A DNA stretch of 64,000 nucleotides from Carnobacterium sp. CP1 (GTDB taxonomy: Bacteria; Bacillota; Bacilli; Lactobacillales; Carnobacteriaceae), in contig NZ_CP010796.1 in the NCBI RefSeq assembly GCF_001483965.1, positions 2,153,501-2,217,500 on the forward strand, given 5' to 3'. The translations under genes and the position numbers were made by a program. A model generated the notes under the pieces. The model was given only the letters and a program-made list of their open reading frames with translations. It was not told the origin of the DNA and ran no database searches. Shown here in pieces: positions 28,480 through 37,296 of this stretch. Each line of letters begins with the position of its first letter. Position 1 is the first letter of the stretch.

Positions 28480-29238
28480 TTAATTTTGCTGATTCCAAAT
28501 CTTATTGAGTTGAAAAGCATCATCTTGCGGTTGATAACCCAAAGCAACGCGTGCTTGATCGATATCCAACCGTGGAAAAGTATTGTTAGAAATCCCGTTG
28601 ACCAATAAAAACGGCTCTTGGAGTTCAGCGGATAATGTGCAATCGATCAAATGGCAAAAGTCTCTGGCGGATAAAAAATTGGCCATCCCTTCAGGACCGG
28701 AACTTGGATCAAGTTCGCCTTCTTTTTTAAAGTCGCCGATTCGAATACCGATGATCTCCTGATTCGTTGTATAAGCATAGTAACTAGCTAAAGCTTCTGC
28801 ATAAGCTTTAGAGACGCCATATAAGTCAGCAGGGCGAACCGGTTGATTGGTGTGCACTTGAACATTTTGCGGGTAAGCATCGACTGCATGAATGGAAGAA
28901 GCAAAAATGATGCGTTTTACATTAACGCCCTCTTGAGTAGCTTGATGGAACAGATTATAAGGGATTTTATAGTTCAGATCTAATAACGTGTCGTAGAATT
29001 CAGCATCTGGGCTAGGATCGCCGGCTAAATGCAAAACATATTCAATGCCGTCTAATAATCCGACCCAATTTTTTTCAATGGATAGATCCAAATCTTTTGT
29101 TTCGGTTCCAGCTAGAAGTTCGGGATCGATATCAGAAAAATGAATATCAACTAACGTTAATTCGTGGCTGCTTTTTAAATGCTTTGTAATGACTTGTCCA
29201 ATCGTTCCGGTTGCGCCTGTAATTAAAATTCGTGCCAT
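28480..29238 (-). CDS. NAD-dependent epimerase/dehydratase family protein
   Basis: A 252-residue extended SDR. It has the Rossmann motif GATGTIG near the N-terminus, the FASSIHAVDAYP segment, and the catalytic YGVSK Tyr/Lys pair. The overall pattern, including IGIRIGDFKK and FLSARDFCHLI, resembles uronate-dehydrogenase-like or sugar-epimerase-like SDRs. The substrate is unknown. It is separated from the upstream csbD-type gene by a terminator, so the two are probably not one simple operon. Confidence 0.8.
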   Translation of the reverse strand: MARILITGATGTIGQVITKHLKSSHELTLVDIHFSDIDPELLAGTETKDLDLSIEKNWVGLLDGIEYVLHLAGDPSPDAEFYDTLLDLNYKIPYNLFHQATQEGVNVKRIIFASSIHAVDAYPQNVQVHTNQPVRPADLYGVSKAYAEALASYYAYTTNQEIIGIRIGDFKKEGELDPSSGPEGMANFLSARDFCHLIDCTLSAELQEPFLLVNGISNNTFPRLDIDQARVALGYQPQDDAFQLNKIWNQQN

Positions 29239-29277
29239 TCAGTGATTCCTCCTTGTCAATAAAATAAAAAAAGAGAA

Positions 29278-29305
29278 AAAAGGCACTACAACTGCAGTGC
29301 CTTTT
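29278..29305 (-). terminator. Terminator of the csbD-type gene
   Basis: AAAAGGCACT pairs with AGTGCCTTTT, followed by a T run on the minus strand, between the csbD stop codon and the next gene. Confidence 0.85.
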
Positions 29306-29315
29306 AAAAGTAAAA

Positions 29316-29537
29316 TTAGTTATTGTTGCGATCAGCACGTTCATCCGCGCGATCTTTCATCTCGTCTTTTGTTTCGCCGACTTTTTTCTCTACTTCGCCT
29401 TTAGCTTTTTGAGCTTTTCCTTCGGCTTGTTTGCCTGTGTTATCGGTAGCATCGCCATAAGCGTCTTTAGCTGAACCGACCGCTTTGTCTTTCATACCTT
29501 TTAATTTGTCTTTCATGCTGTTATCTTTGTCTGCCAT
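29316..29537 (-). CDS. CsbD-family stress-response protein
   Basis: A 73-residue very hydrophilic, Lys/Asp/Glu/Ala-rich protein with the CsbD pattern (MKDKLKGMKDKAVGSAKDAYGDAT, then repeated KAKGEVEKKVGE-type heptads). It is likely a single amphipathic helical bundle. In Bacillus, CsbD is induced by general stress, and its molecular role is not known. The start follows AGGAGG. It is monocistronic with its own terminator. Confidence 0.88.
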   Translation of the reverse strand: MADKDNSMKDKLKGMKDKAVGSAKDAYGDATDNTGKQAEGKAQKAKGEVEKKVGETKDEMKDRADERADRNNN

Positions 29538-29735
29538 GTTGTTTTCCTCCTAATAAGTATATTATTAAAAAAACAATTCTCACTGCTGTACAAGTTGTGC
29601 TGGTAAAGAGTTCAAAAACAACTTGTGACAAAAGTGTGAACCTCTCTTACAACTAAAGTCTAACGTGTTTATTTTAAAAAATCAAACGATAACCCTTTCA
29701 AGTTAGTATCAAGATATCCTAGGGAAAGGCATAAA

Positions 29736-29776
29736 AAAGGCAAAACCTCTTCTAATCCCTGACACTTAGAGCGTTT
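29736..29776 (-). terminator. Terminator-like stem ending the candidate RNA
   Basis: Read on the minus strand, GCAAACGCTCT pairs with AGAGGTTTTGC (nine of eleven positions), followed by CTTTTTT. Confidence 0.5.
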
Positions 29777-29806
29777 GCTGATTTTTCGGTTGGTTTTTCT
29801 TATAGC

Positions 29807-29830
29807 AAAATGTTCGGATCCGAACATTTT
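29807..29830. repeat. Perfect 24-base palindrome
   Basis: AAAATGTTCGGATCCGAACATTTT is fully self-complementary. It is enclosed by the GTTGGTT/AACCAAC helix. It could be part of the RNA fold or a protein-binding site. Confidence 0.7.
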
Positions 29831-30062
29831 CCAAACAACCAACAACCTACTACATCATATAAACTCATTTTTGAGCACAGTGATGAGATAGGGCTCATCA
29901 AATTACAAATAGATGGCCGTTTCTCGTACCTTTTACGAGCTAGACAGGCTCTAGCTCTAACCATTCACTCCGAATCTAAGGAAACGGGACAAATAAGCCC
30001 TGAACCGAGAGAAGTTTGTCTCGGATCGTGAAAAGCACACCTCTACTGCACGAGTCACACTG

Positions 30063-30172
30063 ATTAGCTGGCAACCCCTTATAGTTAGATCATAAAAGGA
30101 AGCCTGTTAAAATGGCATATGAAAGAAGGGTTTCTCTATCACGACGACTATTTTAAAAATTAGCTGGCAACC
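30063..30172. repeat. 14-base direct repeat flanking the candidate RNA start
   Basis: ATTAGCTGGCAACC occurs at 30063-30076 and again at 30159-30172, 96 bases apart, in the region between the candidate RNA and tsaB. Confidence 0.6.
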
Positions 30173-30313
30173 ATTGATCAAATGAATTGTTCTTTTGATT
30201 TATAGTCATGAACGGTACAAGTGGTTCGTCTGCTTAATCTTTCGTCTATTATGTGCTAAAATATAAAGATAAACGAAACAATAGGAATTTATTTAGAACT
30301 GAGGCGTTTTACA

Positions 30314-31036
30314 ATGAAATTATTAGCAATCGATGCATCCAATCAAGTGATGAGTGTCGCAGTTTTGGAAGATCAAAAAATTATCGGAGAAGTAACGACA
30401 AACGTGAAAGGTAATCACAGCCAACGATTAATGCCAGCGATTCATACGTTAATGAAAGAAGTTAATTGGGAACCGTCTGCATTGGACCGAATCGTTGTTG
30501 CAAAAGGTCCTGGATCATATACAGGCTTGCGAATTGGAGTGACGATCGCAAAAACACTAGCTTGGACATTAGATAAGGAAATAGTCGGCGTTTCTAGCTT
30601 AGCTGTATTAGCAGGCAACTGTGAAGAGTCGCCGAACTATTTAGTGCCGTTATTTGACGCTCGACGCGGCAATATTTATACAGGTTTGTATCAATGGCAA
30701 AAAAGGGAATTAGTCCAAATTGAAGCAGATACTCATATTTCAGCGGAGAAATGGGCTGTTTTTTTAAGTGGTTTACCTGGAACATTTGAATTGATTGGTG
30801 AAGATCGTTTATTACACCAAGAGATTTTTGAACAACATTTATCTGGACGGATAACTGAAGCGCCTTTGAAAGATCATTTGCCCAAAGCCGGTGTTTTAGG
30901 ATTATTAGGGATAACGAAAGTGCCGGAAGATGCCCATACCTTAGTCCCAGATTATTTAAAGCTGGCAGAAGCGGAGGAAAATTGGCGTAAAGAGCATCCA
31001 GATCAGCTGGAGGAAACGTATGTTGAAAAAATTTAG
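30314..31036 (+). CDS. tsaB: tRNA t6A modification protein TsaB
   Basis: A 240-residue ASKHA-fold protein. The N-terminus MKLLAIDASNQVMSVAVL, the NHSQRLMP segment and KGPGSYTGLRIGVTIAKT are characteristic. TsaB pairs with TsaD and TsaE to place threonylcarbamoyl on A37 of ANN-decoding tRNAs. Its partner tsaD lies two genes downstream, whereas tsaE, often just upstream of tsaB, is not in this window. It overlaps the next gene by 17 bases, so the four genes form one operon. Confidence 0.95.
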   Translation: MKLLAIDASNQVMSVAVLEDQKIIGEVTTNVKGNHSQRLMPAIHTLMKEVNWEPSALDRIVVAKGPGSYTGLRIGVTIAKTLAWTLDKEIVGVSSLAVLAGNCEESPNYLVPLFDARRGNIYTGLYQWQKRELVQIEADTHISAEKWAVFLSGLPGTFELIGEDRLLHQEIFEQHLSGRITEAPLKDHLPKAGVLGLLGITKVPEDAHTLVPDYLKLAEAEENWRKEHPDQLEETYVEKI

Positions 31037-31628
31037 AGAGTGGTTCGCGATGAACCGAGCAGCACTGAATAAAGCAGAAGGACAATCTTGGCCGACGACA
31101 TTAGCAAACCGAGTTCATCTATCAACGGCTGTGATGCGGTTGGAAGACGACCAAGCTTTTCAATGGTTCGTAGCAACAGATGAAGATATTCCAGATATTG
31201 TCCGTATCCAAGAACTCAGCTACAACGGAAGTGCTCCTTGGAATAAAAAGGCATTGGAGCATGAAATCAATCACAATACACGTGCGCTGTATTTGATTGT
31301 AAGAGACCAAGAACGCCCGCTAGCCTTTATTGGCGCTTGGTTTGTTGAAGAAGAAGCTCATATCACCAATATTGCAGTAGTACCTGCTGAACGAAACAAG
31401 GGAATTGCACTGCGTTTAATGAAAGAAATGATGCAATTGGCACAAAAAGAAGACATGGTGAAAGTCAGTTTAGAAGTACGAGTTTCAAATGTTGCGGCTC
31501 AGCACTTATATCGAAAATTAGGCTTCAAAGACGGAAAAGTAAAAAAAGAGTATTATGCTGGAGATCATGAAGATGCTTTAGAAATGAGTTTATTGTTAAG
31601 AAAGAGGGATAGTTATGAACCGCATTAA
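31020..31628 (+). CDS. GNAT acetyltransferase, RimI-like with N-terminal extension
   Basis: A 202-residue GNAT N-acetyltransferase. About 55 N-terminal residues of unclear role precede the RimI-like domain. The acetyl-CoA site lies in ITNIAVVPAERNKGIALRLM, and EVRVSNVAAQHLYRKLGF is the typical C-terminal motif. RimI acetylates the N-terminus of ribosomal protein S18. Two RimI-like genes lie side by side here, so one may have another target. The start overlaps tsaB and has GGAGG upstream. Confidence 0.85.
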   Translation: MLKKFREWFAMNRAALNKAEGQSWPTTLANRVHLSTAVMRLEDDQAFQWFVATDEDIPDIVRIQELSYNGSAPWNKKALEHEINHNTRALYLIVRDQERPLAFIGAWFVEEEAHITNIAVVPAERNKGIALRLMKEMMQLAQKEDMVKVSLEVRVSNVAAQHLYRKLGFKDGKVKKEYYAGDHEDALEMSLLLRKRDSYEPH

Positions 31629-32106
31629 AACTGAATCTCGGGAAATTCAGTTTGTTTTCCCAGAAGAAGTGCTATTGTCTAGTGAACAAATTCATCAACT
31701 GGCTGAAGCTAGTTACTCTAATGGTTCGCCTTGGACAGCAGAAAACTTCTCGACAGATTTAGAAGCTCCGTTTGTTGGGTATGGTTTTGCAATCAAACAT
31801 CAAAAAGCGATAGGCTTTATTGGTTACCACCATTTTTTAGGCGAAGCAGAGATTACGAATTTTGGGGTGGATCATGCCTATAAAAACCAAGGAATCGGCA
31901 GCCAATTTTTAGGTGCCTGTTTAAATCATTTAAGCGAAAATGGAATGGAACAACTTTTTTTAGAAGTACGTTCCAGCAATAAAGCAGCCATTGCCGTTTA
32001 TCAAAAATTAGACTTTGAAAAAGTAGCTGTACGCAAAGCTTATTACAGGAATCCCGTAGAAGATGCGCAAGTGATGCGCTATAGCAAGTTAGTGAACGGC
32101 GACTAA
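31615..32106 (+). CDS. rimI: Ribosomal protein alanine N-acetyltransferase RimI-like
   Basis: A 163-residue GNAT protein with the RimI pattern: ITNFGVDHAYKNQGIGSQFL at the acetyl-CoA site and LEVRSSNKAAIAVYQKLDFE at the C-terminal half. Its length fits classical RimI better than that of the preceding paralogue. It overlaps that gene by 14 bases and is followed closely by tsaD, the usual place for rimI. Substrate assignment within the pair is inferred. Confidence 0.85.
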   Translation: MNRIKTESREIQFVFPEEVLLSSEQIHQLAEASYSNGSPWTAENFSTDLEAPFVGYGFAIKHQKAIGFIGYHHFLGEAEITNFGVDHAYKNQGIGSQFLGACLNHLSENGMEQLFLEVRSSNKAAIAVYQKLDFEKVAVRKAYYRNPVEDAQVMRYSKLVNGD

Positions 32107-32133
32107 AAATGTCAGGTAGAAGAGAGTGAAAGC

Positions 32134-33174
32134 ATGGAAACCAAACGAAATTTAATTTTAGCAATTGAAACAAGTTGTGATGAAACTAGTGTGGCAGTAG
32201 TCGAAAATGGGCATCGCTTGTTGTCGAATATAGTCGCTTCACAAATCAAGAGCCATATGCGTTTCGGCGGAGTAGTCCCAGAAATTGCAAGCCGGCATCA
32301 CGTTGAACAGATTACGCAATGCATTGAAGAAGCATTGGAAGAAGCCTCAGTTGCTTACCAAGAATTATCGGCAGTTGCCGTAACAAATGGTCCTGGATTA
32401 GTGGGAGCATTACTGATCGGCGTTAATGCAGCTAAAGCGATTGCGTATGCTTATAACTTGCCTTTAATTGCCGTTAATCATATGGCAGGACACATTTATG
32501 CCAATCGATTGATCCAGCCGCTGGTTTTCCCGTTATTGGCTTTAGTGGTCAGCGGAGGACATACTGAATTAGTGTATATGGAAGAAGATGGAAAATTTGA
32601 AATCATCGGCGAGACTCGAGACGATGCAGCCGGAGAAGCCTATGATAAAATTGGCCGGGTCTTAGGACTGCCTTATCCGGGCGGCAAACGCATTGATGAG
32701 ATGGCACAAATCGGCAAAGATACGTATCATTTCCCGCGAGCGATGTTGAAAGATGATAATTATGATTTTAGTTTTAGTGGGTTAAAAAGTTCTTTTATCA
32801 ACTTAGTCCACAATGCTAAACAAAAAGGCGAGGAACTAGATGCTGATAATTTAGCGGCTAGTTTTCAAGCAAGTGTTGTGGAAGTGCTCGTAACAAAAAC
32901 AATCCGGGCCGCTAAGGAATTGGGAGTTAAGCAGCTAGTCTTAGCTGGCGGTGTCGCTGCAAATCAAGGCTTACGAAACGGATTATCAAAAGCGATGGCT
33001 CAAGAGTTGCCGGAAGTGGAGTTCTTGATCCCGCCTTTGGCACTGTGTGGAGACAATGCCGCCATGATTGGCGCTGCAGCCTATATAGAATACAACCAAC
33101 AACAATTTGCAGATTATGATTTGAATGCACAACCAGGTTTAACCTTTGATAGTTATGAAGGCACATTGTCTTGA
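32134..33174 (+). CDS. tsaD: tRNA t6A transferase TsaD
   Basis: A 346-residue Kae1/TsaD protein that transfers threonylcarbamoyl to tRNA A37. The N-terminal [16 protein letters not shown] and the metal-binding HMAGH (residues 116-120) are present, as are [19 protein letters not shown] and the C-terminal [12 protein letters not shown] and [14 protein letters not shown] motifs. It is the last gene of the tsaB operon and is followed by a terminator. Confidence 0.97.
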   Translation: METKRNLILAIETSCDETSVAVVENGHRLLSNIVASQIKSHMRFGGVVPEIASRHHVEQITQCIEEALEEASVAYQELSAVAVTNGPGLVGALLIGVNAAKAIAYAYNLPLIAVNHMAGHIYANRLIQPLVFPLLALVVSGGHTELVYMEEDGKFEIIGETRDDAAGEAYDKIGRVLGLPYPGGKRIDEMAQIGKDTYHFPRAMLKDDNYDFSFSGLKSSFINLVHNAKQKGEELDADNLAASFQASVVEVLVTKTIRAAKELGVKQLVLAGGVAANQGLRNGLSKAMAQELPEVEFLIPPLALCGDNAAMIGAAAYIEYNQQQFADYDLNAQPGLTFDSYEGTLS

Positions 33175-33195
33175 TGATTAAAATAATATTGAAGC

Positions 33196-33232
33196 AAAAA
33201 AGATTAAGTTCAATTGGACTTAATCTTTTTTG
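33196..33232 (+). terminator. Terminator of the tsaB-tsaD operon
   Basis: AAAAAAGATTAAGT pairs with ACTTAATCTTTTTT across a short loop. Confidence 0.88.
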
Positions 33233-33404
33233 GCTTTATCTAATACATTTTTTAACAGCAGTGTCTGCAATTCAACCAATTCAGAAAGCAAAATAGCAGT
33301 ATAAAACTATGGTAAAATTGAAAAGTATAGAAGTTTAGAAAAGAGTATCAATAAGTTTCTTACAATTCAACAGGTATTAAGATTCAGGAAGGAAGTACAA
33401 AAAA

Positions 33405-34112
33405 ATGGATTTTGAAACAGTTATGCAGGAGCTTGAAGCTTTGGGCAAGGAAAGAATGAAGAAAATGTACCTATCTAATGGAGCCCACGAGCCGCTTTTT
33501 GGTACGGCTACAGGCGCTATGAAACCCATCGCAAAGAAAATAAAAATAAACCAACCGTTAGCTGAAGAGCTTTATGCTACAGGGAATTATGATGCCATGT
33601 ACTTTGCAGGTATTATTGCCGATCCAAAAGCCATGACAGAGTCGGACTTTGAGCGCTGGATTGATGCAGCCTATTTTTATATGCTGTCCGATTACGTGGT
33701 GGCCGTAACATTATCTGAGTCAGACCATGCACAAGATATTGCCGATAAATGGATTGCAAGCGGTCAAGAGCTGAAAATGTCAGCAGGCTGGAGTTGTTAC
33801 TGTTGGCTTTTAGGAAACCGTCCAGACAATGAATTTTCTGAAAGTAAGATGTCTAATATGCTTGATATCGTGAAAAATACGATTCATGATTCGCCAGAGC
33901 GGACGAAAGCTGCTATGAATAATTTTCTATACACTGTGGGAGTATCATTTTCACCACTAAACGAAAAGGCTAGTGAGACTGCAGCAGAAGTAGGCATCGT
34001 AGAAGTCAAGCGGGAAAAGAAACAAAACAGTTTTCTAAACGCTTATGAAAGTATTCAAAAAGAGATGGATAAAGGAAAGTTAGGTTTCAAACGCAAATAT
34101 GTAAGGTGTTAA
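33405..34112 (+). CDS. DNA alkylation repair family protein (AlkD-like)
   Basis: A 235-residue all-helical HEAT-repeat protein of the DNA alkylation repair family. The segment near residues 75-125 (ADPKAMTESDFERWIDAAYF) and the WSCYCWLLGN region resemble AlkC/AlkD-type glycosylases that remove alkylated bases. Some relatives are used as general DNA-binding helical proteins, so glycosylase activity is not assured. It is inserted between tsaD and the ABC-F gene, adjacent genes in Bacillus. It has its own upstream region and a good ribosome binding site, GGAAGGA. Confidence 0.72.
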   Translation: MDFETVMQELEALGKERMKKMYLSNGAHEPLFGTATGAMKPIAKKIKINQPLAEELYATGNYDAMYFAGIIADPKAMTESDFERWIDAAYFYMLSDYVVAVTLSESDHAQDIADKWIASGQELKMSAGWSCYCWLLGNRPDNEFSESKMSNMLDIVKNTIHDSPERTKAAMNNFLYTVGVSFSPLNEKASETAAEVGIVEVKREKKQNSFLNAYESIQKEMDKGKLGFKRKYVRC

Positions 34113-34250
34113 CATTAGCTTCGTATGAGAAGTTGAAGTTAGTGATTAGACGAGGCGGATAAGTGAGAGAAATTTTTTCGGAAACTTCATTCCCTTAAGA
34201 ACTATGAATACGATTGACAAAGAATTATTTAACCTCAGTTGTTTGTAGAA

Positions 34251-34299
34251 AAAAGGACATAGCCTATTAGTCTCATAAAATAGGCTATGTCCTTTTAAA
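34251..34299. terminator. Bidirectional terminator between the AlkD-like and ABC-F genes
   Basis: AAAGGACATAGCCTATT pairs with AATAGGCTATGTCCTTT over 17 bases, between convergent genes. Confidence 0.9.
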
Positions 34300-34359
34300 T
34301 TTAGTTAATTGTTTTCAGTTTAGATCTTTTGAAGCAAGGTTTGCTTCAAAAGATGTCGA

Positions 34360-36318
34360 TCAATCACTGAGCTCTTCTAATTCAATGCTTTTTTCTTCCC
34401 ACTCTGCTAAAATACCGTCAAGCTGGGAGTGTAGAGCAGTTAATTCTTGATTGATTTCTTGTACTTTTACATGATCGCCAAACACTTCAGGTTCGGTCAA
34501 CTGCAATTCAAAAGTTTCGATATTTTGTTCGATAGCGGACATGTCGGTTTCCAGTGTGTCGACTCGGCGTTTCAATTGTCGGACCAGTTTTTGGGCATCT
34601 TTATCGATTTCGCGTTTGTTTTTTCCGGTGGAGTTAGTGGGCTTGGATGGAATGCCTTTTTGTTCTAGCTCTTCTGCTTCAGCAAGTTGGCGGAGTTCTT
34701 CTTGCTGGGCTTTTTTCTCCAGATAATAGTCATAATCTCCCAGATAAAGGGTACTGCCTTCTGCCGATAATTCTACCACTGAAGTCGCTAACCGATTAAT
34801 AAAGTAACGGTCATGCGAAACAAATAAAAGTGTGCCGTCGAAATCGATCAAAGCATTCTCTAACACTTCTTTGCTGTCAATATCTAAATGGTTGGTCGGC
34901 TCATCCAAAATCAAAAAATTATCGCGGTGCATAGACAGTTTAGCTAAAGCTAGACGAGCTTTTTCTCCACCGCTTAGACTAGTGACCGCTTTTTCAACAT
35001 CTTCGCCTGTAAACAAAAAGCTGCCCAAAATGCTGCGGATATCTTTTTCAGGAGTTGTTGGGTGACTGTCCCATAATTCGCTTAAAACAGTTTTGTTGGA
35101 ATTCAAATTAGCTTGTTCTTGATCGTAATACCCTAAATCAACATTAACCCCTAATTGCTCACTGCCTTGAATCAATGGCAACTGGCCAATCAAAGACTTT
35201 AATAAGGTAGATTTTCCGATCCCGTTCGGTCCGACTAAGGCAATTGAATCGTATTTGCGAACTTCTAAATCAATCGGAGCAGATAGGATTTGGCGTTCAT
35301 ACCCAATAGCTCCATCGGCTAAGGTCAACACCATATTGCCGCTTTCTTTTCCGGATTGAAAACGAAAATGAGCTGATTTTTCATCGCCTTGCGGTCGATC
35401 GATTCGCTCCATTTTCTCTAGTTGTTTCCGGCGGCTTTGTGCTCGTTTGGTTGTAGAAGCCCGAACCAAGTTGCGGTTAACAAAGTCTTCTAATTTAGCG
35501 ATTTCTGTTTGCTGCTTTTCAAATTCTTTCCATTCGCGTTCTAATTGAGCTGCTTTTAAATCTAGGTACTTGGAGTAATTTCCTTTATAATGAGTGATTT
35601 TTTGACGGCTGATCTCGTAAACTTCGTTGACGACTTTGTCTAAAAAGTAACGGTCATGTGAAACGATCAATAATGCCCCGCGATACATTTGCAAATAGTT
35701 CTCTAACCAATCCAATGTTTCGATATCCAGGTGATTAGTCGGCTCATCCAAAATCAATAAATCTCTTTTTTCTAATAACAGTTTAGCTAGCGCTAAACGT
35801 GTTTTTTGGCCACCTGATAATTGATGGATCTTTTTTTGATAGTCTTCTTCGTAAAAACGGAAGCCATGCAAAACAGAACGGATCTCGGCTTCGTAACCGA
35901 ATCCGTTAGCTGCTCGAAAGTCGTGTTGCAATTGATCGTAGCGTTCTAAGGTTTTTTGATAAGCCTCTTTATCGGCTAACAGTCCTGGGTCGCCCAATTG
36001 AACTTCAATGGCACGCATATTTTTCTCGATTTGGATCACAGGTTCGAAAACGACCAGCATTTCATCCCAAATGGTTTTCTCGGATTGCAAGCCGGTATTC
36101 TGTGCTAAATAACCAATCGTAATATTTTTACTCTTAACGATCCGTCCAGCATCAGGTTGTTCAATTTCTGCAATCATTTTTAATAAGGTCGATTTTCCGG
36201 CACCGTTTCGACCCACTAAAGCAACACGTGCATTTTCTTGGATTTCTAAGTAAATATTTTCAAACAACACATCTGCTCCAAAATAACGAGCTACATGTTG
36301 GACTTGTAGTAAAATCAT
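34360..36318 (-). CDS. ABC-F family ATPase, YdiF-like
   Basis: A 652-residue protein with two ABC ATPase domains and no membrane segments. Walker A motifs are GRNGAGKS (36-43) and GPNGIGKS (near 357). Each half has an LSGG signature (LSGGQKTRLALAK, LSGGEKARLALAK) and a Walker B LILDEPTNHLDI. A basic helical linker between the halves (RASTTKRAQSRRKQL) and a C-terminal coiled coil from about residue 565 complete the ABC-F plan. Such proteins act on the ribosome, for example to rescue stalled translation. The position next to rex and groESL matches Bacillus ydiF. A drug-resistance role is possible but not indicated. Confidence 0.9.
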   Translation of the reverse strand: MILLQVQHVARYFGADVLFENIYLEIQENARVALVGRNGAGKSTLLKMIAEIEQPDAGRIVKSKNITIGYLAQNTGLQSEKTIWDEMLVVFEPVIQIEKNMRAIEVQLGDPGLLADKEAYQKTLERYDQLQHDFRAANGFGYEAEIRSVLHGFRFYEEDYQKKIHQLSGGQKTRLALAKLLLEKRDLLILDEPTNHLDIETLDWLENYLQMYRGALLIVSHDRYFLDKVVNEVYEISRQKITHYKGNYSKYLDLKAAQLEREWKEFEKQQTEIAKLEDFVNRNLVRASTTKRAQSRRKQLEKMERIDRPQGDEKSAHFRFQSGKESGNMVLTLADGAIGYERQILSAPIDLEVRKYDSIALVGPNGIGKSTLLKSLIGQLPLIQGSEQLGVNVDLGYYDQEQANLNSNKTVLSELWDSHPTTPEKDIRSILGSFLFTGEDVEKAVTSLSGGEKARLALAKLSMHRDNFLILDEPTNHLDIDSKEVLENALIDFDGTLLFVSHDRYFINRLATSVVELSAEGSTLYLGDYDYYLEKKAQQEELRQLAEAEELEQKGIPSKPTNSTGKNKREIDKDAQKLVRQLKRRVDTLETDMSAIEQNIETFELQLTEPEVFGDHVKVQEINQELTALHSQLDGILAEWEEKSIELEELSD

Positions 36319-36415
36319 GTCATTTCCTCATTTCATAGTTCTCTTTTATAGTTTAGCATAGAACGAAACATTCTGATATTATTCGAACAGATTTTTTTGG
36401 GTCAGAAACCCTTGA

Positions 36416-36445
36416 TTCACAAGCGAAGTTTGTGAATGTTCACAA
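36416..36445. promoter_or_regulatory. Cluster of Rex-type half sites upstream of rex
   Basis: TTCACAA (36416-36422), TTGTGAA (36430-36436) and TTCACAA (36439-36445) form overlapping inverted repeats resembling Rex boxes (TTGTGAA-N4-TTCACAA), but with different spacing. More TTGTGAA copies lie at 36548 and 36576. This suggests autoregulation of rex by the NADH/NAD ratio. Confidence 0.5.
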
Positions 36446-36514
36446 GCAGAAAAGTGCCTCTATCATTTTTTTTGGAAAAATAACGTCCTAAATACTAGTA
36501 ATATCATAAAACTA

Positions 36515-36523
36515 TGCTATAAT
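36515..36523 (+). promoter_or_regulatory. Extended -10 promoter of rex
   Basis: TGCTATAAT is an extended -10 element about 110 bases upstream of the rex start. No good -35 box is seen. Confidence 0.5.
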
Positions 36524-36633
36524 TGCTTAGTTGAAACAAAAAAACGCTTGTGAAGTTTCGTTTAAATCGGAATAATTGTGAAAAAGTATTTGATTAATTA
36601 ACTGACTGAAAATAATAAAGTGGAGGAAAAGAA

Positions 36634-37296
36634 ATGTCCAATTTAAAAGTACCAAAAGCAACGGCAAAAAGATTGCCGATTTATTACCGTTATTTGCGTT
36701 TTTTGCATGATGCAGGCAAAGAACGTGTTTCTTCGACTGAATTAAGTGCAGCAGTAAAAGTTGATAGTGCTACTATACGCCGTGACTTTTCTTATTTTGG
36801 AGCTTTAGGAAAAAGAGGTTATGGTTATGATGTTGAAGACTTGATGAATTTTTTCAGCAAAACATTGAAACAAGATCGTTTGACTAACGTAGCTTTAATT
36901 GGTGTAGGGAATTTAGGCCATGCTTTATTGAATTACAATTTTCACCAAAGCAATAATATGCGGATCAGCGCTGCCTTTGATATCAATAAAGAAATCGTTG
37001 GAACTATCCTAAGCGGAGTACCTGTTTATCCGATGAGCGAAATGGTTGAACAACTTCGCTTACAGCAAATCGAAGTGGTCATTTTAACGGTACCTACGGA
37101 AGTAGCCCAAGAAACCACAAATGATTTAGCAGAAGCAGGAGTTAAAGGTATCATGAACTTTACGCCTATCCGGATTTCTGTACCAAAGAGTATACGTGTT
37201 CAAAATGTTGACTTAACAAATGAATTGCAAACGTTGATTTATTTCTTAGATCATTACAATACGGATAAAGATAAAGACAAGAAAGACGAAGAATAA
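36634..37296 (+). CDS. rex: Redox-sensing transcriptional repressor Rex
   Basis: A 220-residue repressor that senses the NADH/NAD+ ratio and controls fermentation and respiration genes. A winged-helix domain fills about residues 1-80, with [24 protein letters not shown] as the DNA-binding part. The Rossmann domain starts at [15 protein letters not shown] (about 87). A charged Asp/Lys tail ends the protein. The start follows TGGAGGAAA. It faces the divergent ABC-F gene, as in Bacillus. Rex-type motifs lie in the shared upstream region. Confidence 0.97.
   Translation: MSNLKVPKATAKRLPIYYRYLRFLHDAGKERVSSTELSAAVKVDSATIRRDFSYFGALGKRGYGYDVEDLMNFFSKTLKQDRLTNVALIGVGNLGHALLNYNFHQSNNMRISAAFDINKEIVGTILSGVPVYPMSEMVEQLRLQQIEVVILTVPTEVAQETTNDLAEAGVKGIMNFTPIRISVPKSIRVQNVDLTNELQTLIYFLDHYNTDKDKDKKDEE

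Larger units (their letters stand above)
29736..30076 (-). ncRNA. Candidate structured non-coding RNA
   Basis: The 776-base stretch 29538-30313 holds no convincing gene, but 29788-30054 is packed with perfect short helices. These are GTTGGTT/AACCAAC (29789-29795 with 29837-29843), a 24-base palindrome (29807-29830), TGATGAG/CTCATCA (29881-29900), CTCGTA/TACGAG (29923-29939), GAGCTAGA/TCTAGCTC (29937-29957), CCGAGA/TCTCGG (30005-30024) and TCGTG/CACGA (30026-30053). On the minus strand a terminator-like stem with six T ends at 29736. This points to a minus-strand RNA of about 340 bases. The start is uncertain; a weak TATAAG -10 box lies at 30083-30078. It does not match tmRNA, RNase P RNA, SRP RNA or 6S RNA as I know them. 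Confidence 0.5.

Noticed and set aside
29810-30031. A 73-codon reading frame over the candidate RNA
   Set aside because: It runs through the palindrome and hairpins, lacks a ribosome binding site and has no protein-like pattern.
29736-30076. Identity as tmRNA, RNase P RNA, SRP RNA or 6S RNA
   Set aside because: None of their conserved sequence blocks is present, so I left the class open.
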